Source: Klebsiella terrigena (GTDB lineage Bacteria; Pseudomonadota; Gammaproteobacteria; Enterobacterales; Enterobacteriaceae). Taken from it: DNA of 64,000 bases. The position numbers and the translations under genes are program-made. Under the pieces are notes generated by a model. It worked only from the letters and a program-made list of their open reading frames with translations. It was not told the origin of the DNA and made no database searches. Numbering within the stretch: position 1 is the first letter of the stretch; every line of letters begins with the position of its first letter. The stretch is taken from positions 1-64,000 of the forward strand of contig NZ_BJNO01000027.1 in NCBI RefSeq assembly GCF_006539725.1. Direction: 5' to 3'. Positions 1-10,802 of the stretch are shown piece after piece.

Positions 1-46
1 GATACTACGCTGGATACTGCTACTAATTAACTTAGTCATTAATTAG

Positions 47-64
47 TGGTGGGTTGTGCAGGAT
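47..64 (-). repeat. Copied tRNA-Lys 3' end in the tRNA spacer
   Basis: These 18 bases repeat the last 18 bases of the tRNA-Lys gene at 148-223, including the CCA end, with one mismatch. No cloverleaf can be formed around them, so this is not a complete tRNA gene. Similar copies of tRNA 3' ends are known in the tyrT operon repeats of E. coli. The remaining bases of 1-147 look like spacer; the next tRNA of the operon is expected beyond the left edge. Confidence 0.6.
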
Positions 65-147
65 GACTCGGCTGCGCCTCGCCCTACGGGCCGTTGCTAA
101 TGCAACGTTATCCTTCACGTTTTACTATCGCGTTCCACCAGAACGAT

Positions 148-223
148 TGGTGGGTCGTGCAGGATTCGAACCTGCGACCAATTGATTAAAAGTCAACTGC
201 TCTACCAACTGAGCTAACGACCC
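148..223 (-). tRNA. lysT: tRNA-Lys (anticodon UUU)
   Basis: A full 76-base tRNA read on the minus strand: acceptor stem GGGTCGT, D arm AGCTCAGTTGG, anticodon loop containing TTT, T arm GGTTCGAATCC, discriminator A and encoded CCA. The sequence is the standard enterobacterial tRNA-Lys. In E. coli the homologous locus downstream of cpoB is lysT, the first gene of a tRNA-Lys/tRNA-Val operon, and position and direction here agree. Confidence 0.97.
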
Positions 224-265
224 ACTTTTTTCATCGCTTCAGGCTTGTTCGATATCCCTTGGCAA

Positions 266-302
266 CGGCGGCATATATTACTGATTTAAGAATTCAGCGC
301 AA
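266..302 (-). promoter_or_regulatory. Likely promoter of the tRNA-Lys operon
   Basis: On the minus strand TTGCGC (297-302) and TAATAT (275-280) are separated by 16 bases and followed by a GC-rich discriminator (GCCGCC), the pattern of stringently controlled stable RNA promoters. It lies about 50 bases upstream of the tRNA. Inferred from sequence pattern only. Confidence 0.55.
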
Positions 303-350
303 CAAGTATTTCGATAAAAAACATCTGACTGCTTAGGATTCATGCGACAC

Positions 351-376
351 GACCAGAAATACTGCAATTTCTGGTC
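351..376 (-). terminator. Hairpin just after cpoB
   Basis: A perfect 10-bp inverted repeat (GACCAGAAAT / ATTTCTGGTC, 6-base loop) starts 10 bases after the cpoB stop. No run of T follows on the minus strand, so it is not a classical intrinsic terminator. It may protect the 3' end of the tol-pal transcript or act with Rho. Confidence 0.4.
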
Positions 377-385
377 ATGGCATAA

Positions 386-1183
386 TCAGCCGAGAGCGTT
401 AAGGCGTTTCTGAGCTTGTTTCGCGCCATCGGTCCCAGGAAATTTACCGACCACCTGCTGGTAAACGGCCTTCGCTTTTGCGGTATCACCTTTGTCCTGC
501 ATGATCACGCCGACTTTAAACATCGCATCCGGCGCTTTTGGGGATTTAGGGTAATTCTTCACCACCGAAGCAAAATAGTAGGCCGCATCGTCTTTTTTCC
601 CCTTGTTGTAATTCAACTGACCGAGCCAGTAGTTGGCGTTCGGTTGATACGTTGAATCCGGGTACTTTTTGACGAAATTCTGAAACGCAGCCATCGCATC
701 GTCCTGGCGGGACGAATCCTTCACCAGCGCAATAGCGGCGTTGTAATCGGTATTGGCATCTCCGGTCAGCGCCGGAGCGCCGGAGTTCGCCGCTGGAGCC
801 GCCGTAGCGGCCGCTGCGCCCTGCGCGTCGCCGGACGATGCCGCCGGCGCCTGTGCATCCGGCGTAGCCCCACCGCTGCTCATACCGTTAATTTGCAGCA
901 GGATCTGTTTCTGGCGCTCAACAACCTGATTAAGCTGATACTGACTTTCCTGAATCTGACCGCGCAGGGAATCAATATCGTTCTGGTTATCGGAGAGCTG
1001 TTGCTGAAGCTGAGTTAAAAGCTGACTGTGAGCGTTAGAAATACGCTCGAGTTGAGTGACGCGGTCTTCGACCGAGCCTGAGCCGACACTACTGATTGGC
1101 GCCTGAGCAAAAGCGGCCCAGGGGGCCGCTATGCCAACCAGTAACGACAGACTCAACAGATGATGTCTGAAGTTACTGCTCAT
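386..1183 (-). CDS. cpoB: Cell division coordinator CpoB (YbgF)
   Basis: A 265-residue periplasmic protein that couples the Tol-Pal machine to peptidoglycan synthesis by PBP1B during division. Residues 1-26 form a signal peptide ending in AFA. A short coiled coil follows (about 35-100, the TolA-binding trimerisation part), then an Ala-rich linker, then tetratricopeptide-type repeats over about 140-265. Length is close to the 263 residues of the E. coli protein. It is the last gene of the tol-pal cluster, 9 bases after pal. Confidence 0.95.
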   Translation of the reverse strand: MSSNFRHHLLSLSLLVGIAAPWAAFAQAPISSVGSGSVEDRVTQLERISNAHSQLLTQLQQQLSDNQNDIDSLRGQIQESQYQLNQVVERQKQILLQINGMSSGGATPDAQAPAASSGDAQGAAAATAAPAANSGAPALTGDANTDYNAAIALVKDSSRQDDAMAAFQNFVKKYPDSTYQPNANYWLGQLNYNKGKKDDAAYYFASVVKNYPKSPKAPDAMFKVGVIMQDKGDTAKAKAVYQQVVGKFPGTDGAKQAQKRLNALG

Positions 1184-1192
1184 GCAATTCTC

Positions 1193-1741
<549 letters not shown>

Positions 1742-1751
1742 TTATTTATTA

Positions 1752-3044
1752 TCACAGATACGGAGACCAGGCAGGGAATTTTACCTGTCCATCAGTCGCC
1801 GGAAGACGCGCTTTGAAACGCCCATCTGTAGAAACCAGATTCAGCACGGATCCCATCCCCTGAGAAGAGCTGTAGATTACCATAGTGCCGTTAGGTGCCA
1901 GACTTGGCGTTTCGTCCAGGAACGTTGACGACAGAACTTGTACGCCACCCGCTACCAGATCTTGTTTGGCAATGTGCTGCTGGCCGCTGGCCGAGCTCAC
2001 CATTACCATAAATTTACCGTCACTGCTGACGTCCGCATCCTGGTTCTGCGAACCTTCCCAGGAAATACGCTGCGGAGTACCGCCGCCAACGCTGACTTTG
2101 TACACCTGCGGACGACCGGCCTGGTCAGAAGTAAAGACCAGGTTTTGACTGTCCGGGAACCAGGTTGGTTCGGTGTTGTTGCTGCGACCGTTGGTCACCT
2201 GACGAATCTGACCAGAGCCCAGATCCATCACGTACAGGTTCAGGCTACCGGTTTTCGACAGCGCGAAGGCCAGCTTGCTGCCGTCCGGCGAGAACGCCGG
2301 CGCGCCGTTATGCTGCGGGAACGAGGCAATCTGACGCACCGCGCCGTTAGCCAGGGTCTGAACGACCAGCGCAGAACGACCGCTTTCGAAGGTAACGTAA
2401 GCCAGCTTAGAACCGTCCGGAGACCATGCCGGAGACATCAGCGGCTGCGGCGAACGGTGGACAACAAACTGGTTGTAGCCATCGTAGTCGGAAACGCGCA
2501 GCTCATACGGGAACTGGCCGCCGTTGGTCTGTACAACGTAAGCAATACGGGTACGGAACGCGCCCTTAATAGAGGTCAGCTTCTCAAATACCGCATCGCT
2601 GGCGGTGTGACCCGCATAGCGAAGGTACTGTTTAGTCACCTTATAAGAGTTTTGTGCCAGAATCGTGCCCGGCGCACCGCCGGTGTCAACCAACTGGTAA
2701 GCAACGTTGTAAGAACCGTCCGGGTTTGGCGTGACCTGACCTACGACCACGGCGTCAATACCCAGCGCGGACCATGCGGCAGGTTGAACTTCCTGCGCGG
2801 TTCCCGGCTGTTGAGGCAGACGCGAACGATCCAGCGGGTTGAATTTACCGCTGTTGCGCAGGTCAGCCGCCACCACACCGCCAATATCTTCAGGTGCAGC
2901 ACCCGGTCCGGCCCACTGGAACGGTACAACGCCGATCGGGCGTGCCGAGTCCACCCCTTGGGTGATCTCGATACGTACTTCTGCGTGCAGCACAGCTGCC
3001 CACAGCATTAAAAAACCAAATGCTACTCGTAATGCCTGCTTCAT
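1752..3044 (-). CDS. tolB: Tol-Pal system beta-propeller protein TolB
   Basis: A 430-residue periplasmic protein that shuttles between Pal and TolA. A signal peptide (residues 1-21, ending LHA) is followed by an alpha/beta domain and a six-bladed propeller whose blades repeat the pattern P[11 protein letters not shown] or [13 protein letters not shown]. Two adjacent ATG codons are possible. The second is preferred because GGGAG would be only two to three bases from the first, and it gives the E. coli length. Confidence 0.97.
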   Translation of the reverse strand: MKQALRVAFGFLMLWAAVLHAEVRIEITQGVDSARPIGVVPFQWAGPGAAPEDIGGVVAADLRNSGKFNPLDRSRLPQQPGTAQEVQPAAWSALGIDAVVVGQVTPNPDGSYNVAYQLVDTGGAPGTILAQNSYKVTKQYLRYAGHTASDAVFEKLTSIKGAFRTRIAYVVQTNGGQFPYELRVSDYDGYNQFVVHRSPQPLMSPAWSPDGSKLAYVTFESGRSALVVQTLANGAVRQIASFPQHNGAPAFSPDGSKLAFALSKTGSLNLYVMDLGSGQIRQVTNGRSNNTEPTWFPDSQNLVFTSDQAGRPQVYKVSVGGGTPQRISWEGSQNQDADVSSDGKFMVMVSSASGQQHIAKQDLVAGGVQVLSSTFLDETPSLAPNGTMVIYSSSQGMGSVLNLVSTDGRFKARLPATDGQVKFPAWSPYL

Positions 3045-3150
3045 CATATCTCCCTTATCCGGGCGGAAGGCCCACGATAATTTAGCAGAATGTTAACAAA
3101 CTCAAATACACAAAACTACCAAAACCCGGTAACAACCATAGATTGTTTTG

Positions 3151-3166
3151 CCCCGTTTTCACGGGG
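3151..3166 (-). other. Small hairpin between tolA and tolB
   Basis: CCCCGT and ACGGGG form a 6-bp stem with a 4-base loop, 7 bases after the tolA stop. On the minus strand it is followed by CAAAACAATC, so termination would be weak at most. It may modulate read-through or mRNA stability between the upstream and downstream halves of the cluster. Confidence 0.35.
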
Positions 3167-3173
3167 AAAACTA

Positions 3174-4529
3174 TCACAGTTTAAAGTCTAGTTTGGCATC
3201 TTTTACTTTCTCATAAACTGCCTGGCTAGGTGGTTTCGGAATCCTCGCCGTTTTGGCCGCAGTCAATGCTGCCTGGCAAAGAGCCGGATCCCCACCTTCC
3301 TGTTGTATATCAAGCAATTGCCCATCAGGACCCAGCTTGATATGCAGCACACAAGACTTTCCTGCATACAAATCAGCACCGTACAATCGGCTCTGAATAG
3401 CATTACGAATCTGCGACGCGTAGCCGCTGATATCTGCGCCAGACGCCCCGCCGTTGCTGCCCGAGGTGCCGGTTGAGTTCGACGGCTGCCCCTGACCTTT
3501 CGCTCCGCCACCTTTCGGCGCATTCTTACCCGAACTCAGATCGCCGAGCAGGTCGTCAACGCCGTCAGCTTCTTTCGCTGCCGCGGCTTTCTTCGCGGCG
3601 GCGGCTTTACCGGCTGCGGCTTTCGCTGCGGCAGCCTTAGCAGCCTTATCCGCGGCCGCTTTTTCGGCGGCTGCAGCTTTGGCGGCAGCGGCTTTCTCCG
3701 CTTTTTCTGCCGCAGCTTTTTCTGCTACTGCGGCTTTATCAGCCGCGGCCTTTTCAGAGGCGGCTTTGGCTGCAGCCGCTTTCTCTGCGGCTTTCTCTGC
3801 CGCAGCCTTCTCGGCGGCGGCCTGTTTAGCCGCGTCCTGCTGGGCTTTCTTCTCAGCCTGCTGCTGCGCTTTTTTAGCCGCATCGGCTTCAGCTTTCTTC
3901 TGCGCGTCTGCCGCAGCTTTCGCCTCGGCCTTCTTCTGCGCATCAGCTGCGGCTTTCGCCGCTTCAGCTTCCGCCTGCTTTTTCGCATCGGCTGCGGCCT
4001 TGGCTGCCGCAGCTTCCGCTACTTTAGCCTGGGCATCAGCCTTCGCTTTTGCATCGGCAGCGGCTTTCGCCGCCGCTTCCTGCGCTTCTTTCGCCTGAGT
4101 GTCAGCTTGCGCTTTCGCCGCTGCAGCCGCTTTCTCTGCGGCCTCTTCAGCCTGCTTCTGCTGTTCTTTCGCTTCTTTAGCCGCTTCCTGAGCCTGCAGA
4201 CGATCCTGCTCCAGCTGCTTCAGGCGCTCCTGCTCTGCGGCTTGTTTTTCACGCAGCTCTTCGGCCTGCTGCTGAGCCTGCTTTTCGCGTTGCTCCGCGG
4301 CGCGGCGCGAACTGGCCTGCTGCTGCTGCTGACGGTTGTAGTTGTTAACGACCGCCCCAGGATCGACCATCACCGCATCAATGGAAGAGCCTCCTCCTCC
4401 ACCGGACGAAGTATCCAGATGCTCATCGAACGAACTCCAGATCAGCAGCGCGATCAGAATGATGTGCAGCACGACTGAAACTATGATGGCTCGTTTAAGC
4501 TTGTCGTTTTGTTCGGTTGCCTTTGACAC
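3174..4529 (-). CDS. tolA: Cell envelope integrity protein TolA
   Basis: An inner-membrane protein spanning the periplasm to link TolQR energy to TolB, Pal and CpoB; also the import route for some colicins and phages. One membrane helix (about 14-33) contains Ser18 and His22 of the SxxxH motif that contacts TolQ. A Gly-rich hinge (about 43-48) precedes a very long Ala/Lys/Glu helical rod (about 65-320) and the globular C-terminal domain (about 355-451) with two cysteines. At 451 residues it is longer than E. coli TolA (421), the excess lying in the Ala-rich repeat. It lies 102 bases after tolR. Confidence 0.97.
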   Translation of the reverse strand: MSKATEQNDKLKRAIIVSVVLHIILIALLIWSSFDEHLDTSSGGGGGSSIDAVMVDPGAVVNNYNRQQQQQASSRRAAEQREKQAQQQAEELREKQAAEQERLKQLEQDRLQAQEAAKEAKEQQKQAEEAAEKAAAAAKAQADTQAKEAQEAAAKAAADAKAKADAQAKVAEAAAAKAAADAKKQAEAEAAKAAADAQKKAEAKAAADAQKKAEADAAKKAQQQAEKKAQQDAAKQAAAEKAAAEKAAEKAAAAKAASEKAAADKAAVAEKAAAEKAEKAAAAKAAAAEKAAADKAAKAAAAKAAAGKAAAAKKAAAAKEADGVDDLLGDLSSGKNAPKGGGAKGQGQPSNSTGTSGSNGGASGADISGYASQIRNAIQSRLYGADLYAGKSCVLHIKLGPDGQLLDIQQEGGDPALCQAALTAAKTARIPKPPSQAVYEKVKDAKLDFKL

Positions 4530-4569
4530 TATCGGTTCCCAAAAACTGTTCGCCTGTTCCCGCTTTTCT

Positions 4570-4604
4570 CGCAGGCGACGAGCCTGTTTATCTCGTCGCC
4601 TGCG
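4570..4604 (-). other. Strong hairpin between tolR and tolA
   Basis: A perfect 13-bp inverted repeat (CGCAGGCGACGAG / CTCGTCGCCTGCG) with a 9-base loop fills the middle of the 102-base tolR-tolA gap. No T run follows in either direction. In the leftward transcript it would be a very stable stem about 40 bases ahead of tolA, suitable as an mRNA processing or stability element. Confidence 0.5.
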
Positions 4605-4631
4605 TCCGGCGGGCGCACATATCTGAAGCGA

Positions 4632-5060
4632 TTAAATAGGCTTGGTCATTAAGCCAACCGATTTAACCCCTGCGCTATGCAACAGGTTAAGCGCTTTAAT
4701 AATTTCATCGTAAGGTACGTCCTTCGCACCGCCGATCAGGAACACCGTTTTCTCATTGGCCTCGAGTCGGCGCTTCGCTTCGGCAATAACCTGCTCCGGC
4801 GGCAGCTGCGACAGCGTTTCCTGGCCAACTTTCACGCTGTACTGCCCGACGCCGGAAACTTCAACGATCACCGGCGGTTCGTCGTTGCTTTTAACCGCCT
4901 GCGATTCGGTAGCATCCGGCAGGTCGACCTCTACGCTCTGCGTAATGATCGGCGCTGTTGCCATAAAGATCAGCAGCAGCACCAACAAGACATCCAGCAG
5001 CGGAACGATGTTGATCTCGGACTTCAGTTCGCGACGTCCGCGTCCACGTGCTCTGGCCAT
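4632..5060 (-). CDS. tolR: Tol-Pal system protein TolR
   Basis: A 142-residue inner-membrane protein of the TolQ-TolR proton-driven motor, related to ExbD and MotB. The single membrane helix (about 17-37) carries Asp23 in PLLDVLL, the proton-carrying residue. The periplasmic domain follows to the C-terminus. Length and sequence match E. coli TolR. The start is three bases after the tolQ stop, as expected for co-translated partners. Confidence 0.97.
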   Translation of the reverse strand: MARARGRGRRELKSEINIVPLLDVLLVLLLIFMATAPIITQSVEVDLPDATESQAVKSNDEPPVIVEVSGVGQYSVKVGQETLSQLPPEQVIAEAKRRLEANEKTVFLIGGAKDVPYDEIIKALNLLHSAGVKSVGLMTKPI

Positions 5061-5063
5061 GGC

Positions 5064-6154
<1,091 letters not shown>

Positions 6155-6157
<3 letters not shown>

Positions 6158-6275
6158 TCCTGCTGCCTCTTTGTTGGCTTCGTCCACTCACGCCAGTCAC
6201 TTACTCTTGTAAGCTCCCGGTGATTTGCGTACCTGCCGCCGCGATGCATTGAGAATGCCGTTGTATATCGCGTTG
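6155..6275 (-). repeat. ERIC-type repeat abutting the ybgC start
   Basis: About 121 bases with the enterobacterial repetitive intergenic consensus core: CACTCACGCCAGTCACTTAC followed by GTAAGCTCCCGG. It aligns without gaps to 6725-6845 at about 74% identity by manual count. The copy begins at the ybgC start codon, so the ribosome binding region GAGGCAGCAGGA falls in the repeat's terminal arm. The remaining part of the ybgE-ybgC gap (6276-6442) shows nothing clear except a likely ybgC promoter region. Confidence 0.75.
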
Positions 6276-6442
6276 TGTTCACTTTACATCCCGGTAATGC
6301 AAAAAAAGATTAGTGCTTTCAAACTTCGCTACTATACGCGCGGGAATCGTGGTTTGGAATGGGAGAAAGTAAACGGCGAGTAAATTTTTATGGGCTTATG
6401 CAAGCCCATGAGGTTACCAGAGTTCTCTTATACTCTTATCTT

Positions 6443-6727
6443 TCAAAAGAAGAAAAAGAAAAGCCCGGTTATGAGGACAATATCAGCGATAAGTGGACAG
6501 AAAATCCCCTGCCAGAAAACGGCGCGCGGACGAAAGCCCACGCCGTGGATAACGCCGGCACAAACGGCCCACATCAGCAGGAAACCATGCCAGATTTCAA
6601 GCTCGCTGGTTTTCGCCGCAAAGCGCGACGGATCCCAGAAAATGCAGCCCGCCAGCAGCAGCGCCATCACCAGAGAAAGCGCCCTGAGCGGGCGCTTATC
6701 CATTATCGCATAGATATATTTTATCAT
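6443..6727 (-). CDS. ybgE: Small inner-membrane protein YbgE of the cyd operon
   Basis: A 94-residue membrane protein of unknown biochemical role, always found with cydABX. It has two to three membrane helices (about 15-29, 44-64 and 75-94) and ends in a run of Phe. It closely matches E. coli YbgE (97 residues), from MDKRPLRAL onward. The start was taken at the ATG with GGAGG eight bases upstream; this binding site belongs to the adjacent ERIC repeat. It follows cydX in the same direction. Confidence 0.93.
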   Translation of the reverse strand: MIKYIYAIMDKRPLRALSLVMALLLAGCIFWDPSRFAAKTSELEIWHGFLLMWAVCAGVIHGVGFRPRAVFWQGIFCPLIADIVLITGLFFFFF

Positions 6728-6845
6728 TCGTGTTGCCTCCTTGTTGGCTGTGTCCGCTTACCCCAGTCGCTTACCTCCGTAAGCTCCCGGGGATTCCCTG
6801 GTTTGCCGCCTCGATGCAACCCGACTGATTTCGTATATCGCGTTG
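6725..6845 (-). repeat. ERIC-type repeat between cydX and ybgE
   Basis: A second ERIC-type copy, with CGCTTACCCCAGTCGCTTAC and GTAAGCTCCCGGGGATTC, the two halves of the ERIC core. It ends exactly at the ybgE start codon and lies inside the cyd operon, 12 bases after cydX. Ungapped alignment with 6155-6275 runs through to the start codon in both. In mRNA it would fold into a long hairpin ahead of ybgE. Confidence 0.78.
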
Positions 6846-6857
6846 CGATAACTCTCA

Positions 6858-6971
6858 TCAGTGTTCTTCTTTACCTGCTTTGGTGGCTTCCACGTGCTCA
6901 AGCGCCAGCGCGGTGATAACCCCAAAAGCACAGGCAAGAAGCGTTCCCAAAATCCATGCGAAATACCACAT
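6858..6971 (-). CDS. cydX: Cytochrome bd-I accessory subunit CydX
   Basis: A 37-residue single-helix membrane protein that binds CydAB and stabilises the haem site of cytochrome bd-I. The reading frame begins MWYFAWILGTLLAC and ends EATKAGKEEH. The first 28 residues are nearly identical to E. coli CydX. The start has GGAG ten bases upstream, and the gene lies 17 bases after cydB. Confidence 0.96.
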   Translation of the reverse strand: MWYFAWILGTLLACAFGVITALALEHVEATKAGKEEH

Positions 6972-6988
6972 ATATATAGCTCCTTACC

Positions 6989-8128
6989 TTAGTACAGCGA
7001 GTGGGTGTTCTTTTCGATGTCTTCTCTGGTGATGCGGCCAAACATTTTCCAGTAACACCAGCTGGTGTAGCCCAGAATAATCGGCACGAAGACAATCGCC
7101 ACATAGGTCATCAGGTTCAGCGTCAGCTGGCTGGAGGTCGCATCCCACATGGTCAGGCTAACGTTCATCATCGTGCTGGACGGCATGATGAATGGGAACA
7201 TAGCGATACCCGCAGTCAGGATGATACACGCCAGAGTGATGGAGGAAGAGACAAACGCCAGAGCGCCCTTCTCCAGCCGTGAGGTCAGAATAGTCAACAG
7301 CGGCAGCACGACGCCCAGCGCAGGGATGGCCCACAGCGACGGCATGTTGTTGAAGTTGACCATCCACGCACCGGCCTGACGCGCCACTTCTTTCGTCAGC
7401 GGGTTAGACGGCGCTGCGCGGTCGATAACCGAGGTCACCACGTAACCATCGATACCGTAGACCACCCAAACGCCTGCCAGCAGGAAGCAGACCAGCGTGA
7501 CCAGTGCCGCAACCTGTGAGGTGACGCGAGCGCGCAGGTGCAGTTCACCGACGGTACGCATCTGCAGGTAGGTCGCGCCCTGGGTCAGGATCATCGCCAC
7601 GCTCACTACGCCGGCCAGCAGGCCAAACGGATTCAGCAGCTGGAAGAAGTTACCCGTGTAGTACAGGCGCATGTATTCATCCATGTGGAACGGCACGCCC
7701 TGCAGCAGGTTACCGAACGCCACGCCGATCACCAGCGGCGGCACGAAGCTACCGATGAAGATGCCCCAGTCCCACATGTTACGCCAGCGGGTGTCCTCAA
7801 TCTTCGAGCGGTAGTCGAAACCAACCGGACGGAAGAACAGAGACGCCAGCACCAGAATCATTGCCACATAGAAGCCGGAAAACGCCGCGGCATAGACCGT
7901 CGGCCAGGCAGCAAACAGCGCGCCGCCCGCGGTAATCAGCCATACCTGGTTTCCGTCCCAGTGTGGAGCAATGGAGTTGATCATGATTCGACGCTCGGTG
8001 TCGTTACGACCGAGGAAGCGGGTGAGCATGCCCACCCCCATGTCGAAGCCATCGGTGACGGCAAAACCAATCAGCAGAATGCCGATCAGCAGCCACCAGA
8101 TTAAACGCAATACTTCATAATCGATCAT
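6989..8128 (-). CDS. cydB: Cytochrome bd-I ubiquinol oxidase subunit II
   Basis: A 379-residue inner-membrane subunit of the high-affinity quinol oxidase, with about nine helices. Seen features are the N-terminal WWLLIGILLIGFAVTDGFD segment, with Asp residues thought to line a proton path, and GNQVWLITAGGALFAAWP. Length equals E. coli CydB. It starts 15 bases after cydA. It works with CydA and CydX in microaerobic respiration. Confidence 0.97.
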   Translation of the reverse strand: MIDYEVLRLIWWLLIGILLIGFAVTDGFDMGVGMLTRFLGRNDTERRIMINSIAPHWDGNQVWLITAGGALFAAWPTVYAAAFSGFYVAMILVLASLFFRPVGFDYRSKIEDTRWRNMWDWGIFIGSFVPPLVIGVAFGNLLQGVPFHMDEYMRLYYTGNFFQLLNPFGLLAGVVSVAMILTQGATYLQMRTVGELHLRARVTSQVAALVTLVCFLLAGVWVVYGIDGYVVTSVIDRAAPSNPLTKEVARQAGAWMVNFNNMPSLWAIPALGVVLPLLTILTSRLEKGALAFVSSSITLACIILTAGIAMFPFIMPSSTMMNVSLTMWDATSSQLTLNLMTYVAIVFVPIILGYTSWCYWKMFGRITREDIEKNTHSLY

Positions 8129-8143
8129 TTGACGACTCCTGTC

Positions 8144-9712
8144 TTAGCGTGCCGGCTGAGTAGTCGCGGAAGACTGCTCAAAATGGTAGCGACCGGTTTT
8201 CAGGCTGCTTGGGCCACGGCGTGCGAATTTGAACATCAGGTACAGCTCCGCCACCAGGAACAGGGTGTACAGACCGCAAATCAGCAACATCGAGAAGATC
8301 AGGTCAGCGGCGGTCAGCGAGGAGTTCGCCACCGCGGTCGGCAAGACCTCACCTATCGCCCACGGCTGACGGCCGTATTCAGCAACGAACCAGCCGGATT
8401 CGATGGCAATCCACGGCAGCGGAATAGCGTAAAGCGCGATGCGCAGCAGCCATTTTTTCTCGCCGACCTGATTGCGGATAACCGTCCAGAAGGAGGCTGC
8501 AATGATACCCAGCATCAGGATGCCGCAGGCAACCATGATACGGAAGGCAAAGTACAGCGGAGCCACGCGAGGGATCGAGTCCTTCGTTGCCAGCGCAATC
8601 TGAGCTTCCGTCGCGTCGGAGACGTTCGGCGTATAGCGTTTCAGCAGCAGCCCGTAGCCAAGGTCTTTCTTGACGCTGTTGAATTCGTCACGAACGGCCT
8701 GATCTTTCGAACCGGCACGCAGCTCTTCAAGCAGGGTGTAGGCCTTCATGCCGTTGCGGATACGCGCTTCGTGCTGAACGAGCAGCTCTTTCAGACCGGT
8801 AACCTGCTTATCCACGGAACGGGTGGCAATAATCCCCAACGCATACGGAATTTGAATCGCGAAGCGGTTTTTTTGCGCATCCTGATCGGGAATACCAAAC
8901 AGGGTGAAGGCGGCCGGTGCCGGCTGCGTTTCCCATTCGGCTTCGATAGCCGCGAGTTTGGTCTTCTGCACGTCGCCCATTTCGTAACCGGACTCATCAC
9001 CGAGAACGATAACGGAGAGAATAGCGGCCATACCGAAGCTTGCCGCGATGGCAAAGGAGCGTTTAGCGAAGGCGAAGTCGCGACCGCGCAGCATATAGTA
9101 GGAGCTGATGCCCAGAACGAACATCGCGCCGCAGACGTAACCAGAGGCGACGGTGTGGACAAACTTCACCTGAGCAACCGGGTTCAACACCAGCTCGGAG
9201 AAGCTGACCATCTCCATACGCATGGTTTCGAAGTTGAAGTCCGAGGCGATCGGGTTTTGCATCCAGCCGTTAGCCACGAGGATCCACAGTGCGGAAAGGT
9301 TGGACCCCAGAGCCACCAGCCAGGTCACCGCCATGTGCTGTACTTTGCCCAGACGATCCCAGCCGAAGAAGAACAGACCGACAAAGGTAGATTCGAGGAA
9401 GAAGGCCATCAGCCCTTCAATGGCCAGCGGCGCACCGAAGATATCGCCCACGTAGTGAGAGTAATAAGACCAGTTTGTCCCGAACTGGAACTCCATGGTC
9501 AAACCGGTTGCTACACCCAGCGCAAAGTTGATACCAAACAACTTGCCCCAGAATTTGGTCATATCTTTATAAATCTGTTTGCCGGAAAGGACGTAAACCG
9601 TTTCCATGATGGCCAGCAGGAACGCCATACCGAGCGTCAGTGGCACAAAAAGGAAGTGGTACATCGCGGTCAAGGCAAACTGTAAGCGCGACAGTTCGAC
9701 TATATCTAACAT
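8144..9712 (-). CDS. cydA: Cytochrome bd-I ubiquinol oxidase subunit I
   Basis: The haem-carrying subunit (522 residues) that oxidises ubiquinol and reduces oxygen to water. Visible ligands and motifs are His19 (haem ligand) in AMYHFLFV, the conserved His of VKFVHTVA near 186, and GRQPW near the quinol side. The quinol-binding loop lies about 250-380. Two ATG codons are adjacent; the second is used because GGAG would be only two bases from the first, and E. coli length results. The long upstream region holds an FNR box. Confidence 0.97.
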   Translation of the reverse strand: MLDIVELSRLQFALTAMYHFLFVPLTLGMAFLLAIMETVYVLSGKQIYKDMTKFWGKLFGINFALGVATGLTMEFQFGTNWSYYSHYVGDIFGAPLAIEGLMAFFLESTFVGLFFFGWDRLGKVQHMAVTWLVALGSNLSALWILVANGWMQNPIASDFNFETMRMEMVSFSELVLNPVAQVKFVHTVASGYVCGAMFVLGISSYYMLRGRDFAFAKRSFAIAASFGMAAILSVIVLGDESGYEMGDVQKTKLAAIEAEWETQPAPAAFTLFGIPDQDAQKNRFAIQIPYALGIIATRSVDKQVTGLKELLVQHEARIRNGMKAYTLLEELRAGSKDQAVRDEFNSVKKDLGYGLLLKRYTPNVSDATEAQIALATKDSIPRVAPLYFAFRIMVACGILMLGIIAASFWTVIRNQVGEKKWLLRIALYAIPLPWIAIESGWFVAEYGRQPWAIGEVLPTAVANSSLTAADLIFSMLLICGLYTLFLVAELYLMFKFARRGPSSLKTGRYHFEQSSATTQPAR

Positions 9713-10048
9713 CATGACTCCTTGCTCATCGCATGAAGACTCCGAGAGTGAACCCCGTTAGAAAGGGTCACACACATGCCCCAATACAAATTTATTTGCG
9801 CCTTTTCGCCGTACCCTTTCTTCCTGAGAGGAAACGGTAATGGAGAAAAGTTACAAACATGTTAAAAAAACACCCAAATTGATCCCGTGGTTATATTACG
9901 CTGCAAATCCCTTACAATAAATAGGTTTTTATTGAGATAAATTTGCGCTTTTCGACAGCGATCAATTTATAGCGAAAATACCGGTTTTCGGCCAATTTGA
10001 TCGGCGACAATTTAACTCCATTTCTCATTTTTTTCCAACAGTTAAACA

Positions 10049-10062
10049 TTGATTTAAATCAA
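10049..10062. promoter_or_regulatory. Perfect FNR box upstream of cydA
   Basis: TTGATTTAAATCAA matches the FNR consensus TTGAT-N4-ATCAA at all ten positions. It is centred about 344 bases upstream of the cydA start. In E. coli FNR represses cydAB under strict anaerobiosis and ArcA activates it from the same region, so the same control is likely. The A+T-rich flanks could hold ArcA sites, but I did not assign them. Confidence 0.8.
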
Positions 10063-10802
10063 TTTTCATTTTGAATGTTAATTATGTTTACTATGTGCAA
10101 CGCTAGTAAACGATAGGTTAAAGATATGTTTTGCGAAGGTGTCATCAGTTACTGAAAATGATAGTCGATTTATTTAAAGCCGGATCGTCTTTTAAGCGGA
10201 AGGGACAATGCCGGGACGGGAGACTATCGGCAAATAATGCCGCATAGCTCACGGATTTTTTTTATCAAGTTATTACCCGTTTATTTTCAACTTATTTTAT
10301 TTATCATTGTTTTTACCAACACTTAACACCGCAGGGAAACTATCTCACAATCTACGCAGCAGGGATGCCTCCGCTACCGCCGAGAAGTTCTGGCCATGCC
10401 TCGCGCCACTACGCTGATGGCGTAATGAATCATGCCCCATGCTGGTCAGCCCTCCCCTCTTCCGCGCTACAAAAAAATAAATATAGAACAAAGGGTTCTG
10501 CCATCACCTCCGGAGTTTAAAAGAACATATGCAGAAAACCGCCCTCGCCCAGGCACCGTTTTATACCCGTTGAGAATTAATTTAAAACGATTTAACAACG
10601 TTATTAAATCGTTATTTAACATCGATGATAAAAATAAAATATCGTGTAAAAATATAAACTCAGGCTTATTTAAGCCGCTATTTATGGCCTATACCCTGCA
10701 AACAAAATTAAAGTAACCCCTTGATTAACATTGATTTAAATGAGGCTATTAAACCTTCAGCTCGTCCTGCATTGATAGCCGATGCTCCTGAGGAGAGCGC
10801 GT

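Noticed and set aside
3679-4098. Ala/Ser/Phe-rich frame opposite tolA
   Set aside because: Complement of the Ala/Lys repeat of TolA; composition is a by-product.
3598-4130. Repeated units in the tolA region as a possible CRISPR or tandem repeat array
   Set aside because: The repetition is coding (Ala/Lys codons) and irregular; there are no spacers of constant length.
8129-9685. 518-codon frame opposite cydA
   Set aside because: Mirror of cydA codon use; rich in His, Gln and Arg as expected for a shadow frame.
10432-10716. 94-codon plus-strand frame in the cydA-sucD interval
   Set aside because: No ribosome binding site, no recognisable protein, and A+T-rich low-complexity codons; more likely chance.
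10731-10744. TTGATTTAAATGAG as a second FNR box
   Set aside because: The second half-site matches only three of five bases, and no promoter was seen next to it.
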